A DNA stretch of 64,000 nucleotides from Mycobacterium triplex (GCF_000689255.1 NZ_HG964446.1:1230484-1294483), one strand, 5' to 3'; shown: positions 43,927 to 53,868, counted from the stretch's first letter. The notes: a model not told the origin generated them from the letters alone. Numbers and translations are program-made.

Positions 43927-45258
43927 ATGGGGAGCACTGACCAGGCCGCCGCCGCGGTAAGCACGTCGGCGGGTCTGTTCGCCGACGCCTGCGCGGTCAT
44001 CCCGGGCGGGGTGAACTCGCCGGTGCGCGCATTCACCGCGGTCGGCGGCACGCCGCGCTTCATCACCGAGGCGCACGGCTGCTGGCTCACCGACGCCGAC
44101 GGCAACCGCTATGTCGACCTGGTCTGCTCGTGGGGCCCGATGATTCTGGGCCACGCGCACCCCGCCGTGGTCGACGCGGTCGCCCGGGCCGCCGCGCACG
44201 GTCTGTCCTTCGGGGCGCCCACCCCCGCGGAGACCGAACTGGCCTCCGAGATCATCGGCCGGGTTGCGCCCGTCGAGCGGCTGCGGCTGGTCAACTCCGG
44301 CACCGAGGCCACCATGAGCGCGGTGCGGCTGGCCCGCGGCTTCACCGGGCGCGCCAAGATCATCAAGTTCTCCGGCTGCTATCACGGCCACGTGGACGCG
44401 TTGCTCGCCGACGCGGGGTCCGGGGTGGCGACGCTGGGCCTACCGTCATCGCCCGGTGTCACCGGCGCCGCGGCGGCCGACACAATTGTGTTGCCGTACA
44501 ACGACATTGACGCGGTACGTGAGACGTTCGCGCAGCTCGGCGACCAGATCGCCGCGGTGATCACCGAGGCCAGCCCCGGCAACATGGGCGTCGTTCCGCC
44601 GGGTGCGGGGTACAACGCGGCGCTGCGGGCGGTCACCGCCGAACACGGTTCGCTGCTGATCGTCGACGAGGTGATGACCGGCTTCCGGGTCAGCCGAAGC
44701 GGTTGGTACGGAATCGATCCCGTCGCCGCCGACCTGTTCACCTTCGGCAAGGTGATGAGCGGCGGGTTGCCGGCCGCCGCCTTCGGCGGGCGGGCCGAGG
44801 TGATGGAACGCCTCGCGCCGCTGGGGCCGGTATATCAGGCCGGCACCTTGTCGGGTAACCCGGTGGCGATGGCCGCCGGGTTGGCCACCCTGCGCACCGC
44901 GGACGACGCCGTCTACGCCGCACTGAACGCCAATGCCGATCGCCTGGCCGGGCTGTTCGCCGAGGCGTTAACCAACGCTGGTGTGCCACACCAGATTCCG
45001 CGAGCCGGAAATATGCTCGGCGTGTTCTTCGCGGACGCGCCGGTCACCGATTTCGCATCCGCCCGCAACAGCCAGACCTGGCGCTACCCGCCGTTCTTCC
45101 ACGCCCTGCTGGACGCGGGGGTATACCCGCCGTGCAGCGCCTTCGAAGCGTGGTTCGTCTCGGCGGCACTCGACGACACCGCGTTCGCGCGAATCGCGGA
45201 TGCGCTACCCGCGGCGGCCCACGCGGCCGCGACCGCGACCCGGGAGGGGAAGTCCTGA
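43927..45258 (+). CDS. hemL: Glutamate-1-semialdehyde 2,1-aminomutase
   Basis: PLP enzyme that turns glutamate-1-semialdehyde into 5-aminolevulinate, feeding Hem[42 protein letters not shown] and the PLP-lysine in [18 protein letters not shown] are present. It is about 20 residues shorter than the M. tuberculosis protein because a loop after SGVATLGL is absent. GTG 43921 is an alternative start. The stop overlaps the next ATG by one base. Confidence 0.96.
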   Translation: MGSTDQAAAAVSTSAGLFADACAVIPGGVNSPVRAFTAVGGTPRFITEAHGCWLTDADGNRYVDLVCSWGPMILGHAHPAVVDAVARAAAHGLSFGAPTPAETELASEIIGRVAPVERLRLVNSGTEATMSAVRLARGFTGRAKIIKFSGCYHGHVDALLADAGSGVATLGLPSSPGVTGAAAADTIVLPYNDIDAVRETFAQLGDQIAAVITEASPGNMGVVPPGAGYNAALRAVTAEHGSLLIVDEVMTGFRVSRSGWYGIDPVAADLFTFGKVMSGGLPAAAFGGRAEVMERLAPLGPVYQAGTLSGNPVAMAAGLATLRTADDAVYAALNANADRLAGLFAEALTNAGVPHQIPRAGNMLGVFFADAPVTDFASARNSQTWRYPPFFHALLDAGVYPPCSAFEAWFVSAALDDTAFARIADALPAAAHAAATATREGKS

Positions 45259-45866
45259 TGGCCGAACAAACCCGGGTGCACGTTATGCGCCACGGCGAGG
45301 TGCACAACCCCGACGGCATCCTGTACGGGCGACTGCCGGGATTTCACTTGTCGGACAAGGGAAAAGCGCAAGCGGCGGCCGTCGCCGACGCGCTGGCCGG
45401 CCGCGACATCGTCGCGGTCATCGCCTCGCCGCTGCAGCGGGCCCAGGAGACCGCCGCACCCATTGCGGCCGGGCTCAACCTGCCCGTCGACACCGACCCC
45501 GATCTGATCGAATCGGCCAACTTCTTCGAAGGCAAGCGCATGAGTCCGGGCGACGGCGCCTGGCAGAATCCTCGGTTCTGGTGGCAGTTGCGCAACCCGT
45601 TCACACCGTCGTGGGGCGAGCCCTATCGCGAGATCGCGGCCCGCATGGCCACCGCGGTCGACAAGGCGCGGGTGCGCGGCGCCGGCCACGAGGTGGTCTG
45701 CGTCAGCCACCAGCTGCCGGTGTGGACGCTGCGGCTGCACCTGACCGGCAAACGCCTCTGGCACGACCCGCGGCGGCGCGAGTGCGACCTTGCCTCGCTG
45801 ACCACCCTGGTCTACGACGGCGACCGGCTGGTCGGCGTCGAATACTCCCGTCCGGCGGGCGCTTGA
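45258..45866 (+). CDS. Histidine phosphatase family protein (Rv0525-like)
   Basis: A 202-residue phosphatase of the phosphoglycerate mutase superfamily. VHVMRHGEVHNPDG holds the phospho-His12, SPLQRAQETA the second Arg, and VSHQLPVW the C-terminal His. It starts inside the hemL stop (TGATG). The substrate is unknown; linkage to heme and cytochrome c genes is conserved in mycobacteria. Confidence 0.9.
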   Translation: MAEQTRVHVMRHGEVHNPDGILYGRLPGFHLSDKGKAQAAAVADALAGRDIVAVIASPLQRAQETAAPIAAGLNLPVDTDPDLIESANFFEGKRMSPGDGAWQNPRFWWQLRNPFTPSWGEPYREIAARMATAVDKARVRGAGHEVVCVSHQLPVWTLRLHLTGKRLWHDPRRRECDLASLTTLVYDGDRLVGVEYSRPAGA

Positions 45867-45868
45867 GC

Positions 45869-46465
45869 ATGTCGCGGCCGCTGATCGCCGTGGCCGTGTT
45901 GGCAATCTCCGGATTGCTGACCGGCTGCTCGGCCGGTCACGACGCCGTCGCGCAGGGCGGCACCTTCGAATTCGTTTCTCCCGGAGGCAAAACCGACATC
46001 TTCTACGACCCGCCCGCCAGTCGTAGCCGCCCCGGCCCGCTGTCCGGCCCGGACCTGGCCGACCCCTCGCACCCGCTGTCGCTGGACGACCCGATCTTCT
46101 CCGGCAACGTCGTCGTCATCAACATCTGGGGCCAGTGGTGTGGGCCGTGCCGCGCCGAGGTCACCCAGCTGCAGCGGGTGTATGACGCCACCCGCCAGTC
46201 CGGGGCGTGCTTTCTGGGCATCGATGTGCGCGACAACAACCGGCAGGCCGCCCTGGACTTCGTCAACGATCGCGGCGTCACCTTCCCGTCGATCTACGAC
46301 CCGGCCATGCGCACGCTGATCGCATTCGGCGGCAAGTACCCGACCACCGTCATCCCGTCCACGCTGGTGCTGGATCGCCAGCACCGGGTGGCGGCGGTGT
46401 TTCTGCGGGAGTTGCTGGCGTCCGACTTGCAGCCCGTCGTGCAGAAGCTGGCCGCAGAAAAGTGA
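45869..46465 (+). CDS. Thioredoxin-like lipoprotein, ResA/TlpA type (Rv0526-like)
   Basis: A 198-residue exported thioredoxin. The signal peptide ends in lipobox LLTGC with Cys20; the redox site is NIWGQWCGPCRAEV (Cys91, Cys94). It should reduce the haem-binding cysteines of apocytochrome c, receiving electrons from CcdA encoded next. GTGA overlap with ccdA. Confidence 0.92.
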   Translation: MSRPLIAVAVLAISGLLTGCSAGHDAVAQGGTFEFVSPGGKTDIFYDPPASRSRPGPLSGPDLADPSHPLSLDDPIFSGNVVVINIWGQWCGPCRAEVTQLQRVYDATRQSGACFLGIDVRDNNRQAALDFVNDRGVTFPSIYDPAMRTLIAFGGKYPTTVIPSTLVLDRQHRVAAVFLRELLASDLQPVVQKLAAEK

Positions 46466-47247
46466 CCGGGTTCGCGCAAATCGCTTCCGCCGGGCCACTT
46501 TTGGTGGCGCTGGGGGCTTGCGTGCTGGCCGGTCTGGTGTCGTTCGCCTCGCCCTGCGTGGTGCCGCTGGTGCCCGGCTACCTGTCGTATCTGGCCGCGT
46601 TGGTGGGCGAGGAAGTCGGAGTGGACGATCAGCCCGGCGCGATCAAGGCCCCGCCGACGGCCCGGTGGCGCGTGGCGGGATCGGCGGCGCTGTTCGTCGC
46701 CGGATTCACCACGGTGTTCGTCCTGGGCACCGTCGCCGTGCTCGGCATGACGACGACGCTGATCACCAACCAGCTGGTGCTGCAGCGGGTCGGCGGCGTG
46801 CTGACCATCGCGATGGGGCTGGTGTTCGTCGGCCTGATTCCGGCCCTGCAGCGGCAGGTCCGGTTCAGCCCGCAACAGCTGACGACGGTTGCCGGGGCGC
46901 CGATGCTGGGCGCGGTGTTCGCGCTCGGGTGGACGCCCTGCCTGGGGCCGACGCTGACCGGCGTGATCACCGTCGCCTCGGCTTCCGAAGGCGCGAATGT
47001 GGCGCGCGGCATCGTGCTGGTGATCGCCTACTGCCTGGGGCTGGGAATCCCGTTCGTGCTGTTGGCCTTTGGCTCGGCCCGCGCGGTCGCCGGGCTGGGC
47101 TGGCTGCGCCGGCACAGCCGCGCCATCCAGATCTTCGGCGGTTCCCTGCTGATCGCGGTGGGGGTGCTGCTGGTCACCGGCTTGTGGAACGACTTCATCT
47201 CCTGGCTGCGCGACGCCTTCGTCAGCGACGTGAGGTTGCCGATTTGA
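46462..47247 (+). CDS. ccdA: Cytochrome c biogenesis protein CcdA
   Basis: A 261-residue membrane protein with six helices that passes electrons from cytosolic thioredoxin to the outside. The two redox cysteines are Cys32 in SFASPCVVPLVPGYLS and Cys160 in LGWTPCLGPTL. The GTG overlaps the thioredoxin stop (GTGA), and its own stop overlaps the TTG of resB. Confidence 0.94.
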   Translation: MTGFAQIASAGPLLVALGACVLAGLVSFASPCVVPLVPGYLSYLAALVGEEVGVDDQPGAIKAPPTARWRVAGSAALFVAGFTTVFVLGTVAVLGMTTTLITNQLVLQRVGGVLTIAMGLVFVGLIPALQRQVRFSPQQLTTVAGAPMLGAVFALGWTPCLGPTLTGVITVASASEGANVARGIVLVIAYCLGLGIPFVLLAFGSARAVAGLGWLRRHSRAIQIFGGSLLIAVGVLLVTGLWNDFISWLRDAFVSDVRLPI

Positions 47248-48860
47248 GACGGCTACTCGCTTGGACGCGCAACACCTGGCGCGCGCTGACCTCGATGGGC
47301 ACCGCGCTGGTGCTGTTGTGCCTGCTGGCGCTGGGCGCGATACCCGGGGCGCTGCTGCCGCAGCGCAGCCTGAACGCGGGCAAGGTCGACGAGTACCTGG
47401 CCGCCCACCCGACGATCGGCCCGTGGCTGAATCGGTTGCAGGCCTTCGACGTGTTCTCCAGCTTCTGGTTCACCGCCATCTACGTGCTGCTGTTCGTCTC
47501 CCTCGTCGGCTGCCTGACCCCGCGGATGATCGAGCACGCCCGCAGCCTGCGCGCCACACCCGTTGCCGCGCCCCGCAATCTGGCCCGGCTGCCCAAGCAC
47601 GCCGGCTCGCGGCTCACCCTGGCCGACGAGGCCGACCTGAACGCCGCCGCGAACAAGGTCGCCGCGCGGCTGCACGGCTGGCGCACCGCGATCCGTCACG
47701 ACGGCGACACCGTCGAGATCTCCGCCGAAAAGGGTTACCTCCGCGAATTCGGCAATATCGTCTTTCACTTCTCGCTGCTGGGGCTGCTGGTCGCGGTGGC
47801 GGTCGGCAAGCTGTTCGGCTACGAGGGCAATGTCATCGTGATCGCCGACGGCGGTCCCGGCTTCTGCTCGGCCTCACCGGCCGCGTTCGACTCGTTCCGT
47901 GCCGGCAACACCGTCGACGGCACCTCGCTGCACCCAATCTGCGTGCGGGTCAACGACTTTCAGGCGCACTACCTGCCGTCCGGGCAGGCCACGTCGTTCG
48001 CCGCCGACATCGACTACCAGGACGGCCGCGACCTGGCGGCCAACAGCTGGCGGCCCTACCGGCTCGAGGTCAACCATCCGCTGCGGGTCGGCGGCGACCG
48101 GGTGTACCTGCAGGGCCACGGCTACGCGCCGACCTTCACGGTGACCTTCCCCGACGGGCAGACGCGCAGCTCGACCGTGCAATGGCGGCCCGACAACCCG
48201 CAGACCCTGCTCTCGTCGGGAGTGGCGCGCATCGACCCGCCGGCCGGCAGCTACCCGGGCGCCGGCGAGCGTCGTGCGCACCAGATCGCGATCCAGGGCC
48301 TGCTGGCTCCGACCGAACAGCTCGACGGCGCCCTGCTGTCGTCGCGGTTCCCCGCACTCGATGCCCCCGCGGTGGCCGTCGACATCTACCGCGGCGACAC
48401 CGGCCTGGACACCGGGCGTCCGCAGTCGCTGTTCACCTTGGACCCGCGGCTGATCGAGCAGGGCCGGCTGACCAAGGAGAAGCGGGTCAACCTGCGCGCC
48501 GGCCAACAGGTGCGGATCGAGGCGGGTCCGGCGGCGGGCACCACGATCCGATTCGACGGCGCCGTGCCTTTCGTCAACCTGCAGGTCTCCCACGATCCCG
48601 GCCAGGTATGGGTGCTGGTCTTCGCGATCACGATGATGGCCGGGCTGCTGGTCTCGCTGCTGGTGCGCCGGCGGCGGGTATGGGTGCGGCTCGTCCCGGT
48701 CCCCGAAGCCCCCGGTACGGTGAACGTCGAGCTGGGCGGCTTGGCCCGCACCGACAACTCCGGTTGGGGCGACGAGTTCGAAAGGCTCACCGAGCGGTTG
48801 GTAGCCGATCTCGGCGAGTCCCCAGCGTCGGCAAGGAGTTCTCAGGTGGACGTCAGATGA
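47244..48860 (+). CDS. resB: Cytochrome c synthesis protein ResB/Ccs1
   Basis: A 538-residue membrane protein of the system II haem lyase. Three N-terminal helices (TALVLLCLLALGAIPGALLP, FWFTAIYVLLFVSLVGCLTP, IVFHFSLLGLLVAVAVGKLFG), a large outer domain and a last helix (VLVFAITMMAGLLVSLLV) fit ResB. The TTG at 47244 is the only plausible start; its TTGA overlap with ccdA couples translation. It partners CcsA next to it. Confidence 0.92.
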   Translation: MRRLLAWTRNTWRALTSMGTALVLLCLLALGAIPGALLPQRSLNAGKVDEYLAAHPTIGPWLNRLQAFDVFSSFWFTAIYVLLFVSLVGCLTPRMIEHARSLRATPVAAPRNLARLPKHAGSRLTLADEADLNAAANKVAARLHGWRTAIRHDGDTVEISAEKGYLREFGNIVFHFSLLGLLVAVAVGKLFGYEGNVIVIADGGPGFCSASPAAFDSFRAGNTVDGTSLHPICVRVNDFQAHYLPSGQATSFAADIDYQDGRDLAANSWRPYRLEVNHPLRVGGDRVYLQGHGYAPTFTVTFPDGQTRSSTVQWRPDNPQTLLSSGVARIDPPAGSYPGAGERRAHQIAIQGLLAPTEQLDGALLSSRFPALDAPAVAVDIYRGDTGLDTGRPQSLFTLDPRLIEQGRLTKEKRVNLRAGQQVRIEAGPAAGTTIRFDGAVPFVNLQVSHDPGQVWVLVFAITMMAGLLVSLLVRRRRVWVRLVPVPEAPGTVNVELGGLARTDNSGWGDEFERLTERLVADLGESPASARSSQVDVR

Positions 48861-49834
48861 ACACCACGCACGTCAACATCGGCCTGGCGCGCTACTCGGA
48901 CTGGGCGTTCACCTCGGCGGTGGTGGCCCTGGTCGTCGCGCTGCTGCTGCTGGCCTTCGAACTCGCCTACGTGGGCAGCCGGCGGGCCGAGGTCCGCGAG
49001 CGGGTACTGGCCGGATCCGTGGCCGCCGACAGCGCCACCCCCGGCGTCGTCGCAGACGACCACCGCCGGCCGTTCGACGAGCGCGCCGGGCGTGCCGGCC
49101 TGGCGGTGGTCTATCTCGGCATCGGCCTGCTGCTGGCCTGCCTGGTGTTGCGCGGCCTGGCCACCATGCGGGTGCCGTGGGGCAACATGTACGAGTTCAT
49201 CAACCTCACCTGCCTGTGCGGGCTGTTCGCCGGCGCGATCGTGCTGCGCCGCCCGCAACTCCGCCCGCTCTGGGTGTTTTTGCTGCTGCCGGTGCTGATC
49301 CTGCTCACGGTGTCCGGCCGCTGGCTCTACACCAACGCCGCGCCCGTGATGCCGGCCCTGCAGTCCTACTGGCTGCCCATCCACGTGTCGGTGGTCAGCC
49401 TGGGCTCCGGGGTGTTCCTGGTCGCCGGCATCGCCAGCATCCTGTTCTTGTTGCGCACCTCGCGGTATGGAAGTCCCGACGCCGAGGGCGCGCTGGCCCG
49501 CATCGTGCATCGGCTCCCCGACGCGCAGACCCTGGACCGCATCGCCTACCGCACCACGATCTTCGCGTTCCCGGTCTTCGGTTTCGGCGTCATCTTCGGA
49601 GCCATCTGGGCCGAGGAGGCCTGGGGCAGGTATTGGGGCTGGGATCCCAAGGAGACCGTTTCGTTCGTCGCGTGGGTGGTATACGCGGCGTACCTGCATG
49701 CCAGGTCAACCGCGGGATGGCGGGACAGGAAGGCCGCCTGGGTGAACGTGGTCGGGTTCGTGGCCATGGTCTTCAATTTGTTCTTCGTTAACCTGGTGAC
49801 CGTGGGCCTGCATTCGTATGCCGGCGTGGGCTGA
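48857..49834 (+). CDS. ccsA: Cytochrome c assembly protein CcsA (haem-handling)
   Basis: A 325-residue membrane protein with eight helices. The haem-binding WWD-type motif is WGRYWGWDPKETVSFVAWV, flanked by conserved His in WLPIHVSVVS and VGLHSYAG. Together with ResB it attaches haem to apocytochrome c outside the membrane. The ATG overlaps the resB stop (ATGA). Confidence 0.95.
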   Translation: MNTTHVNIGLARYSDWAFTSAVVALVVALLLLAFELAYVGSRRAEVRERVLAGSVAADSATPGVVADDHRRPFDERAGRAGLAVVYLGIGLLLACLVLRGLATMRVPWGNMYEFINLTCLCGLFAGAIVLRRPQLRPLWVFLLLPVLILLTVSGRWLYTNAAPVMPALQSYWLPIHVSVVSLGSGVFLVAGIASILFLLRTSRYGSPDAEGALARIVHRLPDAQTLDRIAYRTTIFAFPVFGFGVIFGAIWAEEAWGRYWGWDPKETVSFVAWVVYAAYLHARSTAGWRDRKAAWVNVVGFVAMVFNLFFVNLVTVGLHSYAGVG

Positions 49835-49871
49835 CAGTTAGGAAACGACACCGCAACAAGGGGGAATGCAC

Positions 49872-51152
49872 GTGTCTGAACAGTCATCGAGTGGCGTGGG
49901 GGCGCCGGAACATCCGACGGCTGACTTGAATCCGCAGCAACAGCCGTCGGTCGGCGAGGTGCCCGCGGACCCCAACGCCGAGGCACCGACTCGGGTCTTC
50001 GCCGGCTTTCGCACCGAGCGCCGGGTCCCGGCCACCGAGCGGCGGGAAGCACCGCCCGCACCGCCGGCGGCCGGGATGCCGCCCTGGGATTCCACCCCGG
50101 TGACCGGGATCCCGCGGGTCGATCCGACCGCCTACGGCGCTTACTACAACGGCCAGGCCGAGGCGCCCGCGGCAGCGCCGGCCCCGTACCGGCCCGAGCA
50201 CCTGCCGCACACGCCGTACCCGGAACTGTCCACCGGCATGCTGCTGCGCCCGATCAAGCCGCCGCCCTCGGAGGGCTGGCGCCGGCTGGTCTACGTGTTG
50301 TCGGGCCGGACGATCAACCTGGGGGAGAGCCCGCGGGCCGCCCGGCAGAACAATTTGGTGGCGCGGGTCAACCGGCCGCTGCGGGGCTCCTACCGGATCG
50401 CGGTGATCTCCCTGAAGGGTGGCGTCGGTAAGACCACGATCGCTGCCACGCTTGGTGCCACCTTCGCCGAGATACGCGGCGACCGGGTGGTGGCCGTCGA
50501 CGCCAACCCCGACCGCGGCACCCTGAGTCAAAAGGTCCCGCTGGAGACCGCGGGCACGGTGCGTCAATTGCTGCAGGACGCCGGCACCGTCGAGCGCTAC
50601 AGTGACGTCCGCCGCTACACCTCGAGGGGCCCGAGCGGGCTGGAAGTGCTGGCGTCCGAAAGCGATCCGGCGGTATCGAAGGCATTCGACGCCGACGACT
50701 ACACCCGCACCCTGGGCATCCTGGAGCGCTACTACGGCCTCGTGATCACCGACTGCGGGCCCGGACTGTTGCACTCGGCGATGTCGTCGGTTCTGGAGAA
50801 CGCCAACGTTTTGATCGTGGTGAGTTCGGGTTCCATCGACGGGGCGCGCAGCGCCTCGGCGACGTTGGACTGGCTGGACGCCCACGGCCACGAAGCGCTG
50901 GTCCGCAATTCGATCGCGGTGATCAACGCGGTGCGCCCGCGGACCGGCAAGGTCGACATGAACAAGGTGATCGATCACTTCTCGCGACGCTGCCGCGCGG
51001 TGCGGTTGGTGCCGTATGACGCCCATCTCGACGAGGGCGCCGAGATCCATCTGGACCAGATGCGCCGGGAGACGCGCGAAGCGCTGACGAGCTTGGCTGC
51101 CGTTGTCGCCGAAGGGTTTCCGGGAGATCAGCCCAATCTGGGCCTGGCCTAG
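49872..51152 (+). CDS. ParA/MinD-like ATPase (Rv0530-like)
   Basis: A 426-residue protein with a Pro/Ala-rich disordered N-terminus (about 1-165) and a P-loop ATPase domain. AVISLKGGVGKTTIAATLG is the deviant Walker A, VVAVDANPDRGTLS the A' box and LVITDCGPGLLHSAMSS the Walker B region. The layout is that of EspI-like and other mycobacterial ParA proteins. GTG 49872 is seven bases after GGGGG, whereas ATG 49866 touches it, so GTG is chosen. No ParB or partition site is seen. It lies 37 bp after ccsA. Confidence 0.88.
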   Translation: MSEQSSSGVGAPEHPTADLNPQQQPSVGEVPADPNAEAPTRVFAGFRTERRVPATERREAPPAPPAAGMPPWDSTPVTGIPRVDPTAYGAYYNGQAEAPAAAPAPYRPEHLPHTPYPELSTGMLLRPIKPPPSEGWRRLVYVLSGRTINLGESPRAARQNNLVARVNRPLRGSYRIAVISLKGGVGKTTIAATLGATFAEIRGDRVVAVDANPDRGTLSQKVPLETAGTVRQLLQDAGTVERYSDVRRYTSRGPSGLEVLASESDPAVSKAFDADDYTRTLGILERYYGLVITDCGPGLLHSAMSSVLENANVLIVVSSGSIDGARSASATLDWLDAHGHEALVRNSIAVINAVRPRTGKVDMNKVIDHFSRRCRAVRLVPYDAHLDEGAEIHLDQMRRETREALTSLAAVVAEGFPGDQPNLGLA

Positions 51153-51169
51153 CCGGGCCTCGAGGAGGG

Positions 51170-51331
51170 TCAGCGGGGGTTGTTGTCCCCGTTTCCCAAC
51201 CGCCGCATGAAGTCTGGATCGTCGTCGGGTCCGATGACACGCGTCTTCGGCCGGTGCACCTGCGATCGCGCCGCACGCCAGCCAATGTAGATCAGCGTCC
51301 CCAACACCAGGACGACCACCAGGTAGAGCAC
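51170..51331 (-). CDS. Small membrane protein (Rv0530A-like)
   Basis: A 53-residue protein with one helix (LYLVVVLVLGTLIYIGWRAA) and a basic then acidic tail (VHRPKTRVIGPDDDPDFMRR). AGGAGG lies six bases before the GTG at 51331; longer frames have no such site. The function is unknown. It ends 17 bp from the ATPase stop. Confidence 0.82.
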   Translation of the reverse strand: MLYLVVVLVLGTLIYIGWRAARSQVHRPKTRVIGPDDDPDFMRRLGNGDNNPR

Positions 51332-51365
51332 TACACACCTCCTGTGAGCGAATATACCCGCGTCG

Positions 51366-51371
51366 TAGGCT
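51366..51371 (+). promoter_or_regulatory. Probable -10 box of the DUF4229 gene
   Basis: TAGGCT is six bases before the GTG at 51378, the same arrangement as at galE2, pointing to a leaderless transcript. Confidence 0.5.
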
Positions 51372-51377
51372 CGAGCT

Positions 51378-51746
51378 GTGTCAGAAGGGCCGAGCGACAA
51401 CAGCACTGGGAACAGCCCGGCGGACGGCGCGCAGCCGCACCCGCGAGATCGGGTGGTTGTCGACGTTTTGCTCTACGCGCTCGCGCGGCTGCTGCTGGCG
51501 GTGGTGCTCACCGGAGTGATCTATCTCGCGGCACGGCTGCTCGGCGTCGACCAGTTCCCGGTCGTCGTCGCGGCGTTGTTCGCACTGATCATCGCGATGC
51601 CGTTGGGCATCTGGCTGTTCGGCCCGCTGCGCCGGCGCGCCACCGCCGCGCTGGCGGTCTCGGGCGAACGTCGTCGCGCCGAACGCGAGCAGTTGCGGGC
51701 CCGGCTGCGCGGTGAGCCGATCGACGACGAACCCGACACTCAGTAG
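51378..51746 (+). CDS. DUF4229 membrane protein (Rv0531-like)
   Basis: A 122-residue protein with two helices ([20 protein letters not shown] and [20 protein letters not shown]) and a basic, coiled C-terminus ([15 protein letters not shown]). The function is unknown. It overlaps the convergent fabH gene by seven bases. M. tuberculosis has a PE_PGRS gene next; it is absent here. Confidence 0.82.
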   Translation: MSEGPSDNSTGNSPADGAQPHPRDRVVVDVLLYALARLLLAVVLTGVIYLAARLLGVDQFPVVVAALFALIIAMPLGIWLFGPLRRRATAALAVSGERRRAEREQLRARLRGEPIDDEPDTQ

Positions 51747-52747
51747 TTGGGCATCCGCACGACCTGTGCGGCATAGCTCAGGCCGGCGCCGTAGCCGATC
51801 AGCAGGGCCAGATCGCCGGGCTTGGACGCCCCGGTGGCGAGCAGTTCGGCCATCGCCAGCGGGATGGACGCCGCGGACGTGTTTCCGGTGTGCTCAATGT
51901 CATTGGCGACGACCGCGTCCGACCGCAGGTCCAGATTCTTGGCCAGTACCTCGTTGATCCGGGCGTTGGCCTGATGCGGGATGAACACGTCGATCTGGTC
52001 CGATCGCACCCCCGCGGCGTCCATCGCCTGTCGCCCGACTTTGCCCATTTCGAAAGCGGCCCAACGGAACACCGCGCTGCCTTCGAGTCGGAGAAACGGG
52101 CGTGGCCCGGTGGGGTTCTCGGTGTAGGTGATCCAGTCGATGTCCTGGCGGATGGCCATCGCCTGCTCGCCGTCGCTGCCCCAGACGGTCGGCCCGATGC
52201 CCTGCTCTTGTGTCTCGCCCACCACGACGGCCGCCGCGCCGTCGGCGAAGATGAAGCAGTTGCTGCGGTCGAGCATGTCCACGGTCGGCGACAGTTTCTC
52301 CGAACCGATGACCAGCATCTTGGCGACGCTGCCGCCGCGGATCATGTCGGCCGCCACACCGACCGCGTAGCCGAAGCCGGCGCATCCGGCCGAGATGTCG
52401 AATGCGGGGACACCGGTTGCGCCCAACCCCGAAGCGACCGCCGGGGCGCTGGCCGGGGTCTGCAAGAACTGGGTGCTGGTGGCGACGATGACGCCGTCGA
52501 TGTCGCTGGCTTGCAGTGCGGCTTTCGCGATTGCCTCGCGGCTGGCCTCGATCGACATGGACGTGACGGATTCGTCGTGAGCGGCGAAGCGTCGCGTCTT
52601 GATGCCGGTGCGGGAGTAGATCCACTCATCGGACGAGTCGATGTTGCGACACAGCTCGTCGTTGGTGACCACGCGTTCGGGGCGGTACGCCCCGACGCTG
52701 AGCAGTCCGATGTTTCTGGGCCCACTGGTCGCGGCGATCTGCTGCAT
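51740..52747 (-). CDS. fabH: Beta-ketoacyl-ACP synthase III
   Basis: FabH condenses acyl-CoA from FAS-I with malonyl-AcpM, linking FAS-I to the FAS-II mycolate pathway. The catalytic Cys122 is in [13 protein letters not shown], His in [13 protein letters not shown] and Asn in [13 protein letters not shown]. 335 residues, normal size. GAGGAG precedes the ATG by about five bases. Confidence 0.96.
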   Translation of the reverse strand: MQQIAATSGPRNIGLLSVGAYRPERVVTNDELCRNIDSSDEWIYSRTGIKTRRFAAHDESVTSMSIEASREAIAKAALQASDIDGVIVATSTQFLQTPASAPAVASGLGATGVPAFDISAGCAGFGYAVGVAADMIRGGSVAKMLVIGSEKLSPTVDMLDRSNCFIFADGAAAVVVGETQEQGIGPTVWGSDGEQAMAIRQDIDWITYTENPTGPRPFLRLEGSAVFRWAAFEMGKVGRQAMDAAGVRSDQIDVFIPHQANARINEVLAKNLDLRSDAVVANDIEHTGNTSAASIPLAMAELLATGASKPGDLALLIGYGAGLSYAAQVVRMPNY

Positions 52748-52841
52748 TGCGCTCCTCGCTCGGTGGTGTAAGGGCTGTCACACTGACGCTAACGCGTGTT
52801 ACCCGAATTCGACGACGTCTTGGTGAACTAATGCCGCGACC

Positions 52842-52956
52842 GGGTGTGCGCCCATGGTTTCTGATGTGCGTCAGCGGCGGCGACACGCCGGGCGGGCCCG
52901 GCGCAGCCGCACACCCAGTGCCGCGGCCGCACACCCAAAGCCCCGGGCGCACACCC
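52842..52956. repeat. 20-bp tandem repeat with an inverted copy between menA and fabH
   Basis: CGCACACCC occurs at 52908, 52928 and 52948, an exact 20-bp period, and its complement GGGTGTGCG at 52842-52850. The inverted copy can pair with any of the three. The element is in the 232-bp gap after the menA stop and before the fabH start on the minus strand, so it may end menA transcription or lie in the fabH leader. Confidence 0.55.
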
Positions 52957-52979
52957 CGGGCACCGACGCGCCCTCGGTG

Positions 52980-53852
52980 TCAGTTCGCCAGCACCAGCGC
53001 CGCGGCCACCGCGACCGCCCAGACCAGCATCGTCAGCCCGGTGTCCCGCAGCACCGGAATCAGCTCGGGCCCGCCGCGCCCGGAGCGCACCGGCCCGGCG
53101 GCGCGCAGCGCCAACGGGGTGGCAACCAGCCCCGCCGCACACCACGGGGTCGCCAGCATCAGCACCAGGGTCAGCAGCCCGGCGGTCGCCAGCAGCCCCT
53201 GGTAGAACACCCGGGTGCGGGCATCGCCGAGCCGCACCGCCAGGGTGATCTTGTGCGCCTGCGCGTCGGTCGGGATGTCCCGCAGATTGTTGGCCACCAG
53301 CACCGACGACGACAGCGCACCCGTGGCCACCGCCAACACCAGGCCCACCCAGTCCACCCGCAGCGCCTGGGTGTACTGAGTGCCGAGCACGGCGACCAGG
53401 CCGAAGAACACGAACACGGCGACCTCGCCGAACCCCGCGTACCCGTAGGGCCTCGAGCCGCCGGTGTACAGCCAGGCCCCGGCGACGCACGCGACGCCGA
53501 CCGCGATCAGCCACGGCGCGCTCGTCAGCGCCAGCACCAGACCGGCCGCCGCGCCCACCGAAAGCGACGCCACGGCGGCGGTCAGCACCGCGCGCGGTCG
53601 GGCCAGCCGCGAGCCCACCAGCCGCGCCGGCCCGGTCCGGACGTCGTCGGTGCCCCGGATGCCGTCGGAATAGTCGTTGGCGTAGTTGACGCCGACGATC
53701 AGCGCGAGCGAGACGGCCAGCGCCAGCAGCGCCTTCCACCACACGGCCGATCCCAGCCAGGCCGCCGCGCCGGTGCCCGCGATGACCGGGGCCACGGCGT
53801 TGGGCAGCGTGCGCGGCCGCGCCCCCGAGATCCACTGCCCAACACTGGCCAC
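52980..53852 (-). CDS. menA: 1,4-dihydroxy-2-naphthoate polyprenyltransferase
   Basis: Integral membrane enzyme of menaquinone synthesis that prenylates 1,4-dihydroxy-2-naphthoate. [20 protein letters not shown] at the N-terminus, the Asp-rich [17 protein letters not shown] and [20 protein letters not shown] are UbiA-family signatures. GTG 53852 gives 290 residues, close to the M. tuberculosis protein. Divergent from the MTA phosphorylase gene, 16 bp apart. Confidence 0.94.
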   Translation of the reverse strand: MASVGQWISGARPRTLPNAVAPVIAGTGAAAWLGSAVWWKALLALAVSLALIVGVNYANDYSDGIRGTDDVRTGPARLVGSRLARPRAVLTAAVASLSVGAAAGLVLALTSAPWLIAVGVACVAGAWLYTGGSRPYGYAGFGEVAVFVFFGLVAVLGTQYTQALRVDWVGLVLAVATGALSSSVLVANNLRDIPTDAQAHKITLAVRLGDARTRVFYQGLLATAGLLTLVLMLATPWCAAGLVATPLALRAAGPVRSGRGGPELIPVLRDTGLTMLVWAVAVAAALVLAN

Positions 53853-53868
53853 CAGGCCATCCTGCCCT

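Noticed and set aside
52908..52956. CRISPR array
   Set aside because: Only three 9-bp motifs at 20-bp spacing with related spacers; no cas genes. It is a short tandem repeat.
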